From contig JAHLJZ010000035.1 in the NCBI GenBank assembly GCA_025602915.1, forward strand, positions 166,521 through 230,520: 64,000 nucleotides of DNA. The letters are read 5' to 3'. The DNA comes from Paraphysoderma sedebokerense (lineage: Eukaryota > Blastocladiomycota > Physodermatomycetes > Physodermatales > Physodermataceae). Under the pieces are notes generated by a model. That model searched no databases. It had not been told where the DNA came from and was given only the letters and a program-made list of their open reading frames with translations. This document shows positions 11,498-22,478 of the stretch, piece after piece; the first letter of the stretch is position 1, and each line of letters begins with the position of its first letter. The position numbers and the translations under genes are program-made.

Positions 11498-13364
11498 ATG
11501 GCCGTCGACACTTCCGATTGCAGTGATCCCAACATTCTTCTCAAGCATACCTTTCTCACAGTCATCTATGATCTCTTCCACTTCGCTGCCTTCGTCGTCG
11601 AATTCTGTCTTCGAGTCTTCCTATTCCTTGCTCTTCATCTAGTTCACACCCACTTCTTTACGAAAATTGCAACGAAATGCTCATCTTTCCTCCAGTCAAT
11701 ATCGAATTGGTTGCACAAGGGTTATCATAAAATTCAAACCCTGCTGTCCATCCAGGATCCGACCAAGACTCTTCCCACTCGTCATCTCACCACTCAAATT
11801 GTGATTTCTGCACTCCGTCACGCTTCTTCCCATCGAAGGTCTAATTTCCGTCGGATTCGCCATTTGTCTTGGCTCGGCGGCTCGATTGGCTTCTGGAAAA
11901 CAAAATTTGATATCCATGTCATCGGGACTAAGAAAGACCTCCAATGCGAAGATCGCTGGATTGATATCAAGCCTGAATTTGAAGTAGATTTGGAAGAAGA
12001 CGATGGCATTGATAGAGAAATGTTAAAAGGAAGGCGAAAACTACATGCGTTGATGTTTAGATACAAATCTAGCGGACAATCAAGAGAAGCAAAGAAGTTG
12101 ATGTTGTACATTCATGGTACATTTCTCTTCGGACCAATGTTCAATATCCGCGAATTCGTGTGTTAACATTTTTCCTCTGTACATAGGCGGTGGTTATTGT
12201 CTTCTGTCTTCCAAGAGTCATAGCAACTGGACAGCAAAAGTAGCGGAACAGGGAGTTGATGTTCTGTCGATTGACTATCGGCTGGTTCGTTTTATTTATC
12301 TGACGAAATTGTGTCATATTATCTGTATTAAGATCGCTCGAAATAATTCAGGCACCTGAATTCCCCTTTCCGGCAGCCATTCACGACTGTTTCGCTGTTT
12401 ATCAGTATATACTGCAAGAACTCCGAGTCGAACCACAGAATATACTTTTAGGTGGCGATTCTGGAGGAGGTGGGCTCTGTATGGTATGCAATTTGCCTTT
12501 TAGTCGAGACATTCAGACCCGAAATTGACTTTTTTATACGTTATCGATATCTCTTAGGCCCTTGTTCAGGTGTTGCACCGCGTCTCGGCTCCTTTCCCTG
12601 CTGGGATTTATATGATATCTGTATGTAAATTCCAATGCAATTGTTTCTGGTGTCATTACTTATCCTTATCCCTTTATTGTGCGTAGCCCTGGGTAGATTT
12701 GGAGAGAGAATCTCCGTCTATACTGGATTACCAAATACACGATTTCCTCGCCGTTCTCACGCATAAACGTCTAAATGTGCCAAAATTGTACGGCGGAAAA
12801 CGTTATTCAAATCTGGAAGAGTTCATTGAAATGGACCTGGTATCTCCTGTAAGTTCAATAGCCTCGTTATTCCTGTTTTGTTCGAACCGTGAATAGTCCG
12901 CATCACCCCACATTAAAATACCCTTACTGACAATCTGTAACTAGGGTCGATCCAAGTCTCTACCCCCGAATCTTCCACCAATTTTAATTCAGGCATCACC
13001 CCACGAGCAGCTTTATAACTCGATATCAAATTTCTTCCTTAACTTGGTACGTTCTTCCCCTCAATGTCCTGTGACATTAGAATTATACGAGGACATGATG
13101 CACACATTTCAAGTGTTTGGAGAGTTCCTACCATTACACCCAGAAGTGGATATTTACGGAATAAGTATGGGAAGGATGAAAAAATGGTTGGAAGCTCTCG
13201 ATGGTAGCGATGAGCTGGAGGAACAGAATGAAGGAGAATTGATTAGAACCGATAGTGGTATTTCCACAGAGGAAAAATCTGAAGGCAAAAAATTCAGAAT
13301 AGTATTGAGGCATGGTGAAGAAATCGAGAGAGAAGAATTCTGTTGCCGTCACTCGGATAAATGA
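11498..13364 (+). CDS. HSL/GDXG-family lipase-esterase with N-terminal membrane segment (lipase 1)
   Basis: Exons 11498-12116, 12187-12284, 12352-12483, 12558-12620, 12687-12848 and 12945-13364 give 497 residues. Residues 20-60 hold one or two hydrophobic helices (IYDLFHFAAFVVEFCLRVFL), then a basic linker. The alpha/beta-hydrolase core shows the oxyanion motif H206-GGG, the nucleophile elbow GGDSGGG with Ser276, a probable acid E379 in SPHEQL, and His411 in MMHTF. The family hydrolyses acyl esters such as diacylglycerol, steryl or short-chain esters; the real substrate is unknown. The first intron splits the HGGG motif after its first Gly, as in the two paralogues further right. ATG 11498 is chosen because the frame upstream has no earlier ATG. 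The last 90 residues are charged and not catalytic. Confidence 0.8.
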
Positions 13365-13800
13365 AGAGTGAATTGAGAATCTGTCTTATTTCCAAGCTGC
13401 TTGTATTCATTTTGTAAAAATTGTATTAAATACCCAATATGCATTCATCTGACGGCAATCGGGTTGGTGATCGAACAAATCTGTTAAACCGTACTTTGTG
13501 CACTCACAATATCCACTCCAATATACAAGCTTGTAATGAATAAATTAAAAACGGATGTTGTTCACGTTCATTCCCCTGCATAAACTGACAATTGCTGTCG
13601 ATCACCAGGTAAAACAAACCAATTCACGAACGCGAATTTTCCTCTGAAACTCTGATCGGCATCAACGAATCTTAGAAAATCTTTTATTCATTCAGCACAC
13701 TCTGAATCTCACCAGCACAATACCTCTCCAGTACAATTGTGCTTTCATCATCCATCGTCATCAAACCGAATTCTCCCTCAACTGCAATTAATCCTAACTG
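13365..13800. other. Intergenic between lipase 1 and the ropporin-like gene
   Basis: This is 436 bp of AT-rich sequence between two genes on the plus strand. No open frame or RNA was recognised. Confidence 0.5.
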
Positions 13801-15241
13801 ATGGACACCAGCTCATCTCCCCTCTATAGTCGGGAACAACTCAAGATCCCTCCACTGTTACCCGATATCCTCAAAAACTACAGTAAACATATAATAAAAA
13901 CTCAACCTAAAGATATATTTGCCGCAAGTGCCGAGTTCGTATCCCAAATCTCATTCCTTCAGTTCGGTTATTGAGTTTAATTTGATAATCGCTTCTCGCT
14001 ATGTACTGATCATTTCGTTGCGAAAACAACTTTGTCTATTTTAAACTATACACAATCGATCAATAAAAAAACATCAGATATTTTAATAATCTCTACAAGA
14101 TTTCAAAGGGTAATGAAAAGGCGGCAGAAGCTGCAGTTAAAGGATCAATTAGCAGTATGGTGACGATCGGAGTGCAACACTTAGAGACTTTATATGCAAA
14201 GGTATGATTTTGAAATATCTTTACTTTCTATGCACTGTTATTTGTAAGTTATGTGGAAAGTCAAACCATATTGATATTCCTATGATTTTCAATATGTATC
14301 CATATTTTTAATACTAATTCGATGTTGCGTATACTTTTAATATCTGTTCTTTGTTGAATCCACATTTGCAAAATCGTTAATGGTGTTTCCAGATGACAAA
14401 TCGAGGAAGTCAAAAACTTTCAGTCGATACGATTCGTCAATTCTGCGTCGAGAGTCAAATTCCTAAAGACCGCATTGATGACATTTTAATGTAAATTTCA
14501 ATTTAAATCATCATTCCGCTTTTGTTTGATTGAGCAATCGCTTGAGGAGTTTATAATTGACAATGTTTGGTTGAATCAAAGGATCGGAAAGTGGGGTAGT
14601 AATGAGACTATTTCGTGGTTAGAATTTTGGTCGTTAGCATGTGCAGCGAGTGCCGGGGTATGTTCATTATTCATCATTTGCCCCCTTTTTCTTAAATTTT
14701 GTTGACATTCGTTATTACTATACAACCCGTAATTCCTAAAACCAAATGTCACAATCCCTCTACGTTCTTTTTTCCTTGTCTGTGAATATACATTACGTAG
14801 ACGCTTCAATCTACACTCAACTTAATCAGTTCTATTCGGCAATTGAATCAGTCTGTCGATACAAAGGAAATCTGCGCAGCAACTCGATATTTGGGAGGTC
14901 AGGATCCCGATGTCGGGAAAGCTAAAGCAGAAACGGTAGCTCAAGAAATCGAGGCCGTTGGGTATGTACAATATTATGCGTCACGTCTTCGTAAAAAGAT
15001 TCTTGACGTTCAGCTTGGTCGAACTCGCAGAACCCGCCATGTATTCGGTACATGCAGGTTGAATGTACGGGATTTGTGATGTTTACTGATCCAGCTTTTT
15101 ATTTTCTTCACTATATACACTTTGCGTAATCTTGGCTTCGTCCATCCGGCTTTCGTTCCTTCTGATGTACACTCGATTTTCAGTGAAACGATTACAATCG
15201 ATACCCTTCAAGCCATTTTGAGCAAACATTTCGGTTTGTAA
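13801..15241 (+). CDS. ROPN1L: Ropporin/ROPN1L-like flagellar protein (RIIa fold)
   Basis: Six exons (13801-13938, 14100-14201, 14393-14490, 14582-14657, 14801-14961, 15184-15241) give 210 residues, the same size as ROPN1 and ROPN1L (about 212-230). Residues 15-46 carry the signature IPPLLPDILKNYSKHIIKTQPKDI, a dimerisation/docking fold that binds AKAP amphipathic helices. A later exon has WLEFWSLACAASAGTL, matching the ropporin WLKFLALAC region, and the end (ETITIDTLQAIL) resembles the ropporin C-terminus. The family sits in radial spokes and the fibrous sheath of motile flagella. Its presence argues for a zoosporic organism. No exon shows an in-frame stop. The exon 2 acceptor (14099) is the least certain join. 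Confidence 0.78.
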
Positions 15242-15641
15242 GGCTGACATCAGCTAAGAGGTGGCACAGGCATCAACGAATGACAAAGAATCGGAAGAGT
15301 GGCGAAACCTGAAGGCCAAAATAGAGAGCGGAGACGTAGCAGTTGTTTGAGGCTTCTGGCAACTATGCATATTTAACTGTAATGATTCACATCGGTTCTT
15401 GTATAAACTTTCTAATTTTTACAAGCCCCTTTTTTCATCTGCCATTACACACTAGATTGTAAGGAAGCGCTTGAGTTAATCTGAAAAAACTCAACTAAAA
15501 TTAATTAAAATATTAAACTCACACTCATGCCACACATCACCCTGCATTAATGTTCATACGAGATGTTTGTATTGCATCATATTTGGTTTCTCAACCTTAG
15601 ATGTGTTATATTTCGTCCATTTTGTCCCCCCGGCCTCGAGA
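15242..15641. other. Convergent spacer between the flagellar and centriolar genes
   Basis: These 400 bp separate the stop codons of the ropporin-like gene (plus) and the TEDC1-like gene (minus). Nothing recognisable was seen beyond AT-rich 3' flanks. Confidence 0.5.
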
Positions 15642-17837
15642 TTATGATTGAATTTGTTGCGACCGCAGTCTACTTCTAACGCTTTCTAGTTCCTTCTCTA
15701 ACCTCTGAATTTCATCTTCCGCCGACACAACAAGGAATGGCTGGCTCTCATCTTTGGCTTTGGATGTATCTCGCGTTTCCCGACGGTCCCGTTCTCGGCA
15801 TGGTTGGGATGACATTGATTTTGAACTCGTCTTGACTGCTTTCGATTTTTTCAGCTGAGCCTCCGCATTTGGCGAATAAGAGTAGTATACTCTAGTAGAA
15901 ATTGATGAATGAACCGATGTTTGGGTTCGGTGGTTTAACGGGAGGTTAAGGAAAGGTGTAGGTGGCGATGAATATGATGGAATGTCCTCGTTTGAAGGTG
16001 GGGCGCTAGCTGAAGATGCGGTCGATGTGGGGAGCAAGGATTCCAATTGGGCTTTCAAATGTTGAGATTGTAATGTTAAATATTCGTGTAGCTCGGTGAG
16101 AAGGGAAGTTCTGGTTGACCATTGAGATTTGAAAGAGAATCAATGAAAATAAAGGTTAATACATGGGTCAACAAAGAAAAAGTGCCATTTATAGGAACAT
16201 ACGCATCGTTTTCCCCGAGTTCGATATCAACCTCTTGACAAGGTGTATCCTCTAATACGGAAGTCTGGTGTTGGGTAGAAGCCAATCAGAGATCCGAAGG
16301 AAAACATCATCATAACATTTGAGTTAGCACTATTGATTTAACTTTACTATCCCCAATCCTTCCTTTAATTTAATGGAAAATTAACAAACCATCCACAACC
16401 ACCAAACCTTTTCCAATTCTTTCACTTTTCGATTCATAGTTATTATCTCTTTCTCTGATTGGATTTTCACAAACGATTCTTTTATGGATTCAGGATTGGA
16501 TAACAACTTCAGCTCTTCGAATGTCGGAATCTTCTTTGCAGCGTCAAATTCTCTATCCAAGGAATCCTGGAACGTATCGATTATTGAAAGTAATGGCTGA
16601 AATAGCGCAGGTATTGATGAGGATAAAATGTTTAGGTTGTGAAGTTGTGTGCTGTGAGATTGTACCAAGTTATGATAATGACGGAGATGGAGTGTCACCG
16701 AGTGAGATAGCACCTTGAGGTGGGATTCGAGCTGAGAAGGTGGAATCTATATATTTGTATATAATTTAATATGCTATTTGAGATCGACAAATCATGATAA
16801 AATCTGATCACAACCTGAGGGTATGTATTGATCAGTGGTGTACCCGGTAAATCTAAATCATCTTTGCGGTTATATGAAGTAAGATACTGGGGAAATGGTA
16901 TGGGAAGAGAGGCCGTCTTCGCTGACTTTGTCGACTGCTTGATGTACCATCCGAATAAATCAAGTCGTCTAATAACGAAAGCCGATGCGAACAAAAGCTC
17001 TCTAATAGTTCCATTAGGATCATTTGCGTTTGGAACAACGATCACATCAAGACGTACCGCGTGGAAGATTCATTTATATCTGTGTAGGATAATAATATTG
17101 AAGACCTAGGATAGCACATTCCAGCAAGTTTTTGGGGAACGTAATGTAATAGTTCGGTATCTGAATACACCATTTAAGTAACAGCGATACAATGTGACGT
17201 GTAACTGCATGATAACTGGTGGAGACATACCTTCAACGGGTCGACGGTCTGGACATAAAAGATAGAACAAGGCAATCCAAAACCGCTTAGGCTGTTTAAT
17301 TTTAAATGGCTTCAGTAAATCTGTAATCGATCCCGTTCAAAGCGAATCCCCGCCTTCGCCACTACAAACCTCGGCCCCTTGGTTGAATTTCGCTAATCTC
17401 ATATCTTCCGGCGTCAAAATCAGAGTATTCCCATTATCAATATCCTCCTTTTGGTTGTTCTCCTTCATACCATCTTTCAGTTGTTCATTACTGGCTACAC
17501 CGGATTCTGATTTTGATTTGCGGCGCGCAGTTAGTTTTGAATTCGGCTCGATCTCATCTCGAGCTTTTGATGGTGGTTTGGTAATGTGAGATGGTAATCT
17601 AGCTTTTATTATATGGCATATTAGACTCAAAGATTTCTTAATTATTGGTTTCGAGGAGGACGGTTGAGATCGGTTTGTGGAGACTGCATCTGAAGTTGTG
17701 CGCGACTTCGACTCTGTATTACGTTTGGATGGAAGACGATGGGAAGAGGATGATGAGGAGGTCGACACAGCGTACGGTGATGTCTTTTGTGACGTTCGAT
17801 TGCGAGAATGCGAGGAAAGAGATGACTGCTTTTTCAT
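15642..17837 (-). CDS. TEDC1: TEDC1-like protein (tubulin epsilon and delta complex 1)
   Basis: Seven exons on the minus strand (17837-17366, 17320-17231, 17160-17106, 17001-16815, 16746-16390, 16264-16203, 16110-15642) give 563 residues. Key matches to TEDC1 are an early helix (SLSLICHIIKARLP), LTPEDMRLAKFN, the FKIKQPKRFWIALFYLLC segment, MCYPRELLFASAFVI (the family's RELLLALSWLL block), and WWLWMTSVLED, which is restored only when exons 5 and 6 are joined. The C-terminal exon is coiled-coil-like with a Ser-rich insert. TEDC1 works with TEDC2 and delta/epsilon tubulin to stabilise centriolar triplet microtubules, which fits the adjacent flagellar gene. The N-terminal 130 residues are Ser-rich and poorly constrained. 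The exon 1/2 join uses a 45-bp intron and is tentative, as is the 104-bp intron before exon 4. The start is the first ATG of the open frame; the codon at 17933 is GTG. Confidence 0.6.
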
Positions 17838-18313
17838 TCGCACGATTATGAGTTGAACAGGACAAAGTCGCAAGAAGGTTGAAGTGTGAATCTTGAACGT
17901 CGCGAACTCGCGAGGCCTTCCTTCAGAAACCACAATGAATCACACATTCATATGAGATTAATTATCTTTGTATCAAACATGCAAAATTTTGAAAACTATC
18001 GCCTGAATGGAATTGTTGATGCTTAAAGAAATTCGAAAATATTCAAAGGATGAAGGAGCGTTAGTTGGATCGAACCCATTTGAGTATAGATGGCTTGATC
18101 AAGTTGCTGAACCCATTTCGGTATTATTCGTCAATTCCTTGACATATGTTCAATCCTCAAAGTATATCGCAATCTCTTCTCCACTCTTCATTCCAGTGCT
18201 CATCTGTCAACGCGCCGCAGAATGATCAACGCCCTCTTGATTGCTGAATCAACAAGAAGCGGGCAATTTACTTCCGTCGTCATCACCGCAGTCCAAAGTA
18301 CATTTTTATAACC
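17838..18313. other. Divergent promoter between TEDC1-like and acyl-CoA dehydrogenase genes
   Basis: These 476 bp contain one 72-codon plus-strand frame (18007-18225). It has no recognisable domain and no clear splice link to the dehydrogenase, so I do not call it a gene. Confidence 0.4.
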
Positions 18314-20473
18314 ATGGCTAGTTACCCTGACACAGACTTTATCAATATTTCAGAAAGAGTGAAAGATCTTCGGAAGAAGTTGATTCACTTCGTCGAGGTA
18401 AGCGTCAAACGAAGAGTGCAGTCATTTCAGGGCGCTTAGATTCCTTCTACTTTTCAAGGCCTCTTACTTAACAACCAAATATACATTTTCGAACTTTCTT
18501 TTATATAATACGGTGTAGAATGAATGCATTCCAGCAGAGCGTATTTATGAGAAACAATTAGGTACGGGTGAAAGTAGGTGGAAGGTACAGTTAATGGCTC
18601 CGTCCTCTTGAACCATACCAGGCTTAATTACGCTTTGGGATTTAGCAAGATGTAACGCAACACTTACCATGCCATTGCTGTAGACTCAACCGGCCATCAT
18701 GGAAACTTTAAAATCCAATGCACGGTCTCTTGGACTTTGGAATCTGTTCCTGCCAAAGCAATACCCAGAAGGCGCTGGCCTGACTAATCTAGAATACTCA
18801 GTTCTTGCTGAGATCATGGGACGAAGTCCGAAAATTGCACCTGAAGTGAGTTATACTTGCGGATACAGCATTCACTGTATTATCTAATTTGGAATGTCGT
18901 ATATTTTATCGATAGGCATGCAATTGTGCTGCTCCTGATACGGGAAATATGGAAGTATTCGCAAAGTACGGAACCCAAGCTCAAAAGGATAAATGGTTAA
19001 AACCCTTGTTAAATGGAACTATACGTTCGGCCTTTGCTATGACGTTAGTATCACTACCGAATTCTTCCTCGCATTTTGTAACCACTAATGTCGCTTTCCA
19101 ATTTGGTTTTACCAATCGTCGTCAACAGGGAAAAGAATATTGCTTCCTCTGACGCTACTAATATTGAGACCAGTATTGTGCGACAGGGTAACCACTACGT
19201 TATTAATGGTCACAAGTGGTATATCAGTGGTGCAGGCCACCCCAACTGCTCAGTTTATCTTATCCTCGGAAAGACTGATTCCAATAATGCAAATGTGCAT
19301 AAGCAACAGTCAATTGTAATTGTCCCGGCTGACACCCCAGGAATTCAACTCATCAAACCTGGTTCGTTTAGATTCAATTGCTACTTTAGCGGATGACACT
19401 CCTATCCCATACGTGGTGGAATCTTTTGTCGTTGGCTAACTGTGATCTTTTGTGATTCAAAGGAATGGTATTTGGCTATGACGACGCAAACCATGGTCAT
19501 TTCGAAATAATATTCAAGGATGTTAAAGTTCCTGTCGAGAACATTATATTAGGCGAAGGCCGTGGATTTGAGGTCATCCAAGGACGCTTGGGTCCCGGTA
19601 GAATACATCATTGCTGCAGGTAAATCATATAGTTCTGTTTCTCGCTTGATTCATTTCGTTTTGTCGTCATTTTGTAGGACTATAATCCTAACTCTAAGAA
19701 ATCGTTTTTGCAACAGGACCTTAGGAATGGCGGAACGAGGACTGGATTTGATGCTTGCTCGTGTGACCCAACGTAAAACTTTTGGCAAGGTATATTATTT
19801 CATTCATATAGTCTTTCTTTTGCCTCTCTTCAATGCTGGCCATCTATGATATAATGTCAACCCTAATTTATATATTTTTCTCCGATTGTGGCATCATCAT
19901 CATCATTCCAGTATCTTGCCGAGCACGGCACCATCAAATACGATATCGCTCAATCTCGAATGGAAATTGATCAAGCTAGATTGTTGGTATGGAAAGCGGC
20001 GGACATGATTGATAAAGTTGGAGCGAAAAGAGCCTTGAAGGAGATTGGAATGATTAAGGTACTTTTCATTCTCAATCCCTTTTCCGTTGTCTTCTTCTGG
20101 TGGCCCTTCTCCTCTGGTCCTCCATGTTCCTTGTATTGTTTTTCAGGATACCAAGTAGTGACTTGAAACTAATTTTAACCCTACATAACAGGTGGTTGTT
20201 CCCAATATGGCGTTGAAAGTTCTTGATCGAGCGATTCAAGCATTTGGTGCCGCGGGTGTTTCGCAAGATTTTGTGTTGGCCGAGTTTTACGCTGGTATTA
20301 GGACTCTTAGGATTGCTGACGGTAATTTAAGTTTCAGTATCGAATTTATATTATATTTTTTGATTGACGGGGATGGAATATATTTGATAACAGGGCCTGA
20401 CGAAGTACACACTCAACAGATCGGAAAATTGGAATTGAGGAGAGCAAAAGCACTATGGAAGGCAAATTTGTAG
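18314..20473 (+). CDS. Acyl-CoA dehydrogenase, ACAD10/ACAD11 type
   Basis: Ten exons (18314-18397, 18519-18584, 18684-18845, 18916-19043, 19129-19361, 19463-19619, 19717-19789, 19912-20058, 20192-20321, 20394-20473) give 419 residues, the normal length for a stand-alone dehydrogenase domain. Hallmarks in order are [48 protein letters not shown] (flavin/substrate loop), [29 protein letters not shown], the [13 protein letters not shown] helix, and [12 protein letters not shown]. The ASSDATN and GAGHP variants mark the ACAD10/11 subgroup, which oxidises long-chain or 4-hydroxy-acyl-CoAs using FAD. No kinase domain is attached here, unlike animal ACAD10/11. No peroxisomal PTS1 is present (the protein ends KANL), and the N-terminus has no obvious mitochondrial presequence, so the location is open. 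Confidence 0.88.
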
Positions 20474-21358
20474 TCACTGCTGGTTCCAAGAGATAACCGT
20501 CCATGGCTGCAATACGATGGATCGACTCGAATAGGTATGTCTTGTTTGGGACGTGGTTTATTGTTTAAATCAGTTGTATCCCAGCCAAAAATAGTACTTG
20601 TAAATTGAGCGTCTCGCATCGCTGTCAATTATAACGTCAGCTTGTATTTACAATGGTACAGTCAGTGATAGCTGTTGCATTCACAAATTAACTTTCAATT
20701 GTTCCGCGTTCAAAATGAGTTTAATAGAATCACTGATCTCATTAAGATGTCTCTTCGGTCAAAAGGATGGATTCCTATCTCATTCTATGCACAAGTAAGA
20801 TTTCAATGTTTGCAATCGCTAACGGGGGTTAATTAAATCGGAAAAGGTCATCAAGTGCTGACCCTCAGGAACATGCATCGGAGGTTTAACAATCATGACT
20901 GATAACATGAGTCAGTTTGGCATTGGTTACAATCAGCGACCATCAGAATTTCTCAGAAACAAGTCATTCCACAACAATCGGGCCATGGCAACGAGTGACT
21001 ATTGTGCAGGTGACGAAGGGTGACGAGAACTTGACGAGTTCCATGCTGCGCCACAAAAAACCGTTGATTTGGCCTAGATTACAATGTAATTTATTTTGGA
21101 TTTGCCACAATTACCGTCTCCGTGGAACCATCTGTGGCAAAATTTTGGCAGCATCGATCGAAAGGTGTGGAGCCAGTGTGGAATCCCGATGTCTGGGCCC
21201 TTGGATCGAAGGAGATGGAATGATGAATGCCGAGAATGGACCGATAATAGTATTGGATTTTTTTTCATTCCTCGCCTCGCTTTATATCCCTCGCTCCTCC
21301 CTCCGCTCTCGATCCTCCCTCTGTACTCCCTCTTGAAGTCACAACTGAATTAATCACC
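20474..21358. other. Intergenic spanning the left edge of the 18-kb repeat
   Basis: These 885 bp run from the dehydrogenase stop to the USP-like start. The first 587 bp are unique. From 21061 onward the sequence matches that starting at 39089. No gene was recognised; a short frame starting at 20917 has no known domain. Confidence 0.5.
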
Positions 21359-22060
21359 ATGACCCTTGAACTAAAACCCACGCCCTTGTTCGAACCGTCG
21401 TTCATCCCAAGGAAATACTTTCGTGATGTGGCGTCTCCAGAAAAGAAAAAGCTCATTTCAAGTCTAGAAACAGCTGAAGAACAGACTGTATTTCTTTCGC
21501 TGCAGTCCAAAGACCGTTCTACCTCATCTTCCTCAGAACCGCAGTCACGGACACATCTATTCGTTATTGACGATTCCCCTCACTCGCAATCCGCATTGGA
21601 AGAGGTCATTGAAAAGTTTGTTGACAAAGCCTACGATACCGTAGTCATACTGAATATACGGGCACCAATAAAAGTGGACAAATTTGCGATTAAGTACGGG
21701 GACGTTACTTTCTTTGAATACTTAAAATCAATGGACAATAAGGTATGGTGGAGGAATACTCGGTTTCTTTTGCCTTGACTAGACTTACGCATAGGACCTG
21801 ACATTTCGTCGGATCTTGATTTAGGCTCGAGACAAAGCGCACAATATGCTCCACAAGTATTCGTCAAATCTAATTAATCGAGGCTATAACGTAATAGCGA
21901 TTGCTCTAAGGTAGTGTCGTCTCATTTCTTTAAGGGTTACTTAGATCTAGTCTAACAACTGCTATTTAAAAGGGGTGACTTACAGGAAGAAATCAAAAGA
22001 AACATGAAAGTGTTTAAAGCCGATTCGATAGTCGTCGGTGTGTCGGATCGATTAGCGTGA
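21359..22060 (+). CDS. Universal stress protein (USP)-like protein, copy 1
   Basis: Exons 21359-21742, 21825-21910 and 21973-22060 give 185 residues. A 65-residue Ser/Lys-rich N-terminus precedes a USP-like Rossmann fold: HLFVIDDSPHSQSALEEVIEKF (first strand, Asp and helix), YDTVVILNIRAP, ARDKAHNMLHKYSSNLINRGYNV, RGDLQEEI, and KADSIVVGV. The protein stops at GVSDRLA, so the glycine-rich ATP loop that normally follows (GxxG-9x-GS/T) is missing. It is therefore probably a non-ATP-binding or regulatory USP domain. The native upstream region is kept in this copy. Converges with lipase 2. Confidence 0.6.
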
Positions 22061-22478
22061 GATTAACAGCATTTGCATAACGCTATTTTGTATATATATT
22101 TATGATGTGATCAGTCTGATATAGAATGCGGAATGTTATGATTCAATGTGATCGCTCTGATTAAACCGTCTCTTCTTTAAAGCATGGGATGCCGAATATG
22201 GTCGCTCTATCAATTTGCGGCCGTTTCAACTATACGAATTTGCTTGACTCGTCCGATTATGAGTGCTGTTAACTCGATCTCGGAGAAAAAAAACATCTCC
22301 CTCCTTTTGTTCATTGGGCAAAAGTCTGTGAAAGTCATGTTTCAGTCACTTAAACTACCATAGGACCAAAATATCAGTGGTATGCAATGGCAAAATGGTT
22401 TGCCGTTCGCGTTTGTAAACAGCCAAAATACTTCCAATTTTAATACCATACACATAAGACAAAAGGCATAATCAAAGT
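22061..22478. other. Convergent spacer, USP-like / lipase 2 (copy 1)
   Basis: 418 bp between two stop codons. No open frame of note; AT-rich with an A-run near 22287. Confidence 0.5.
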
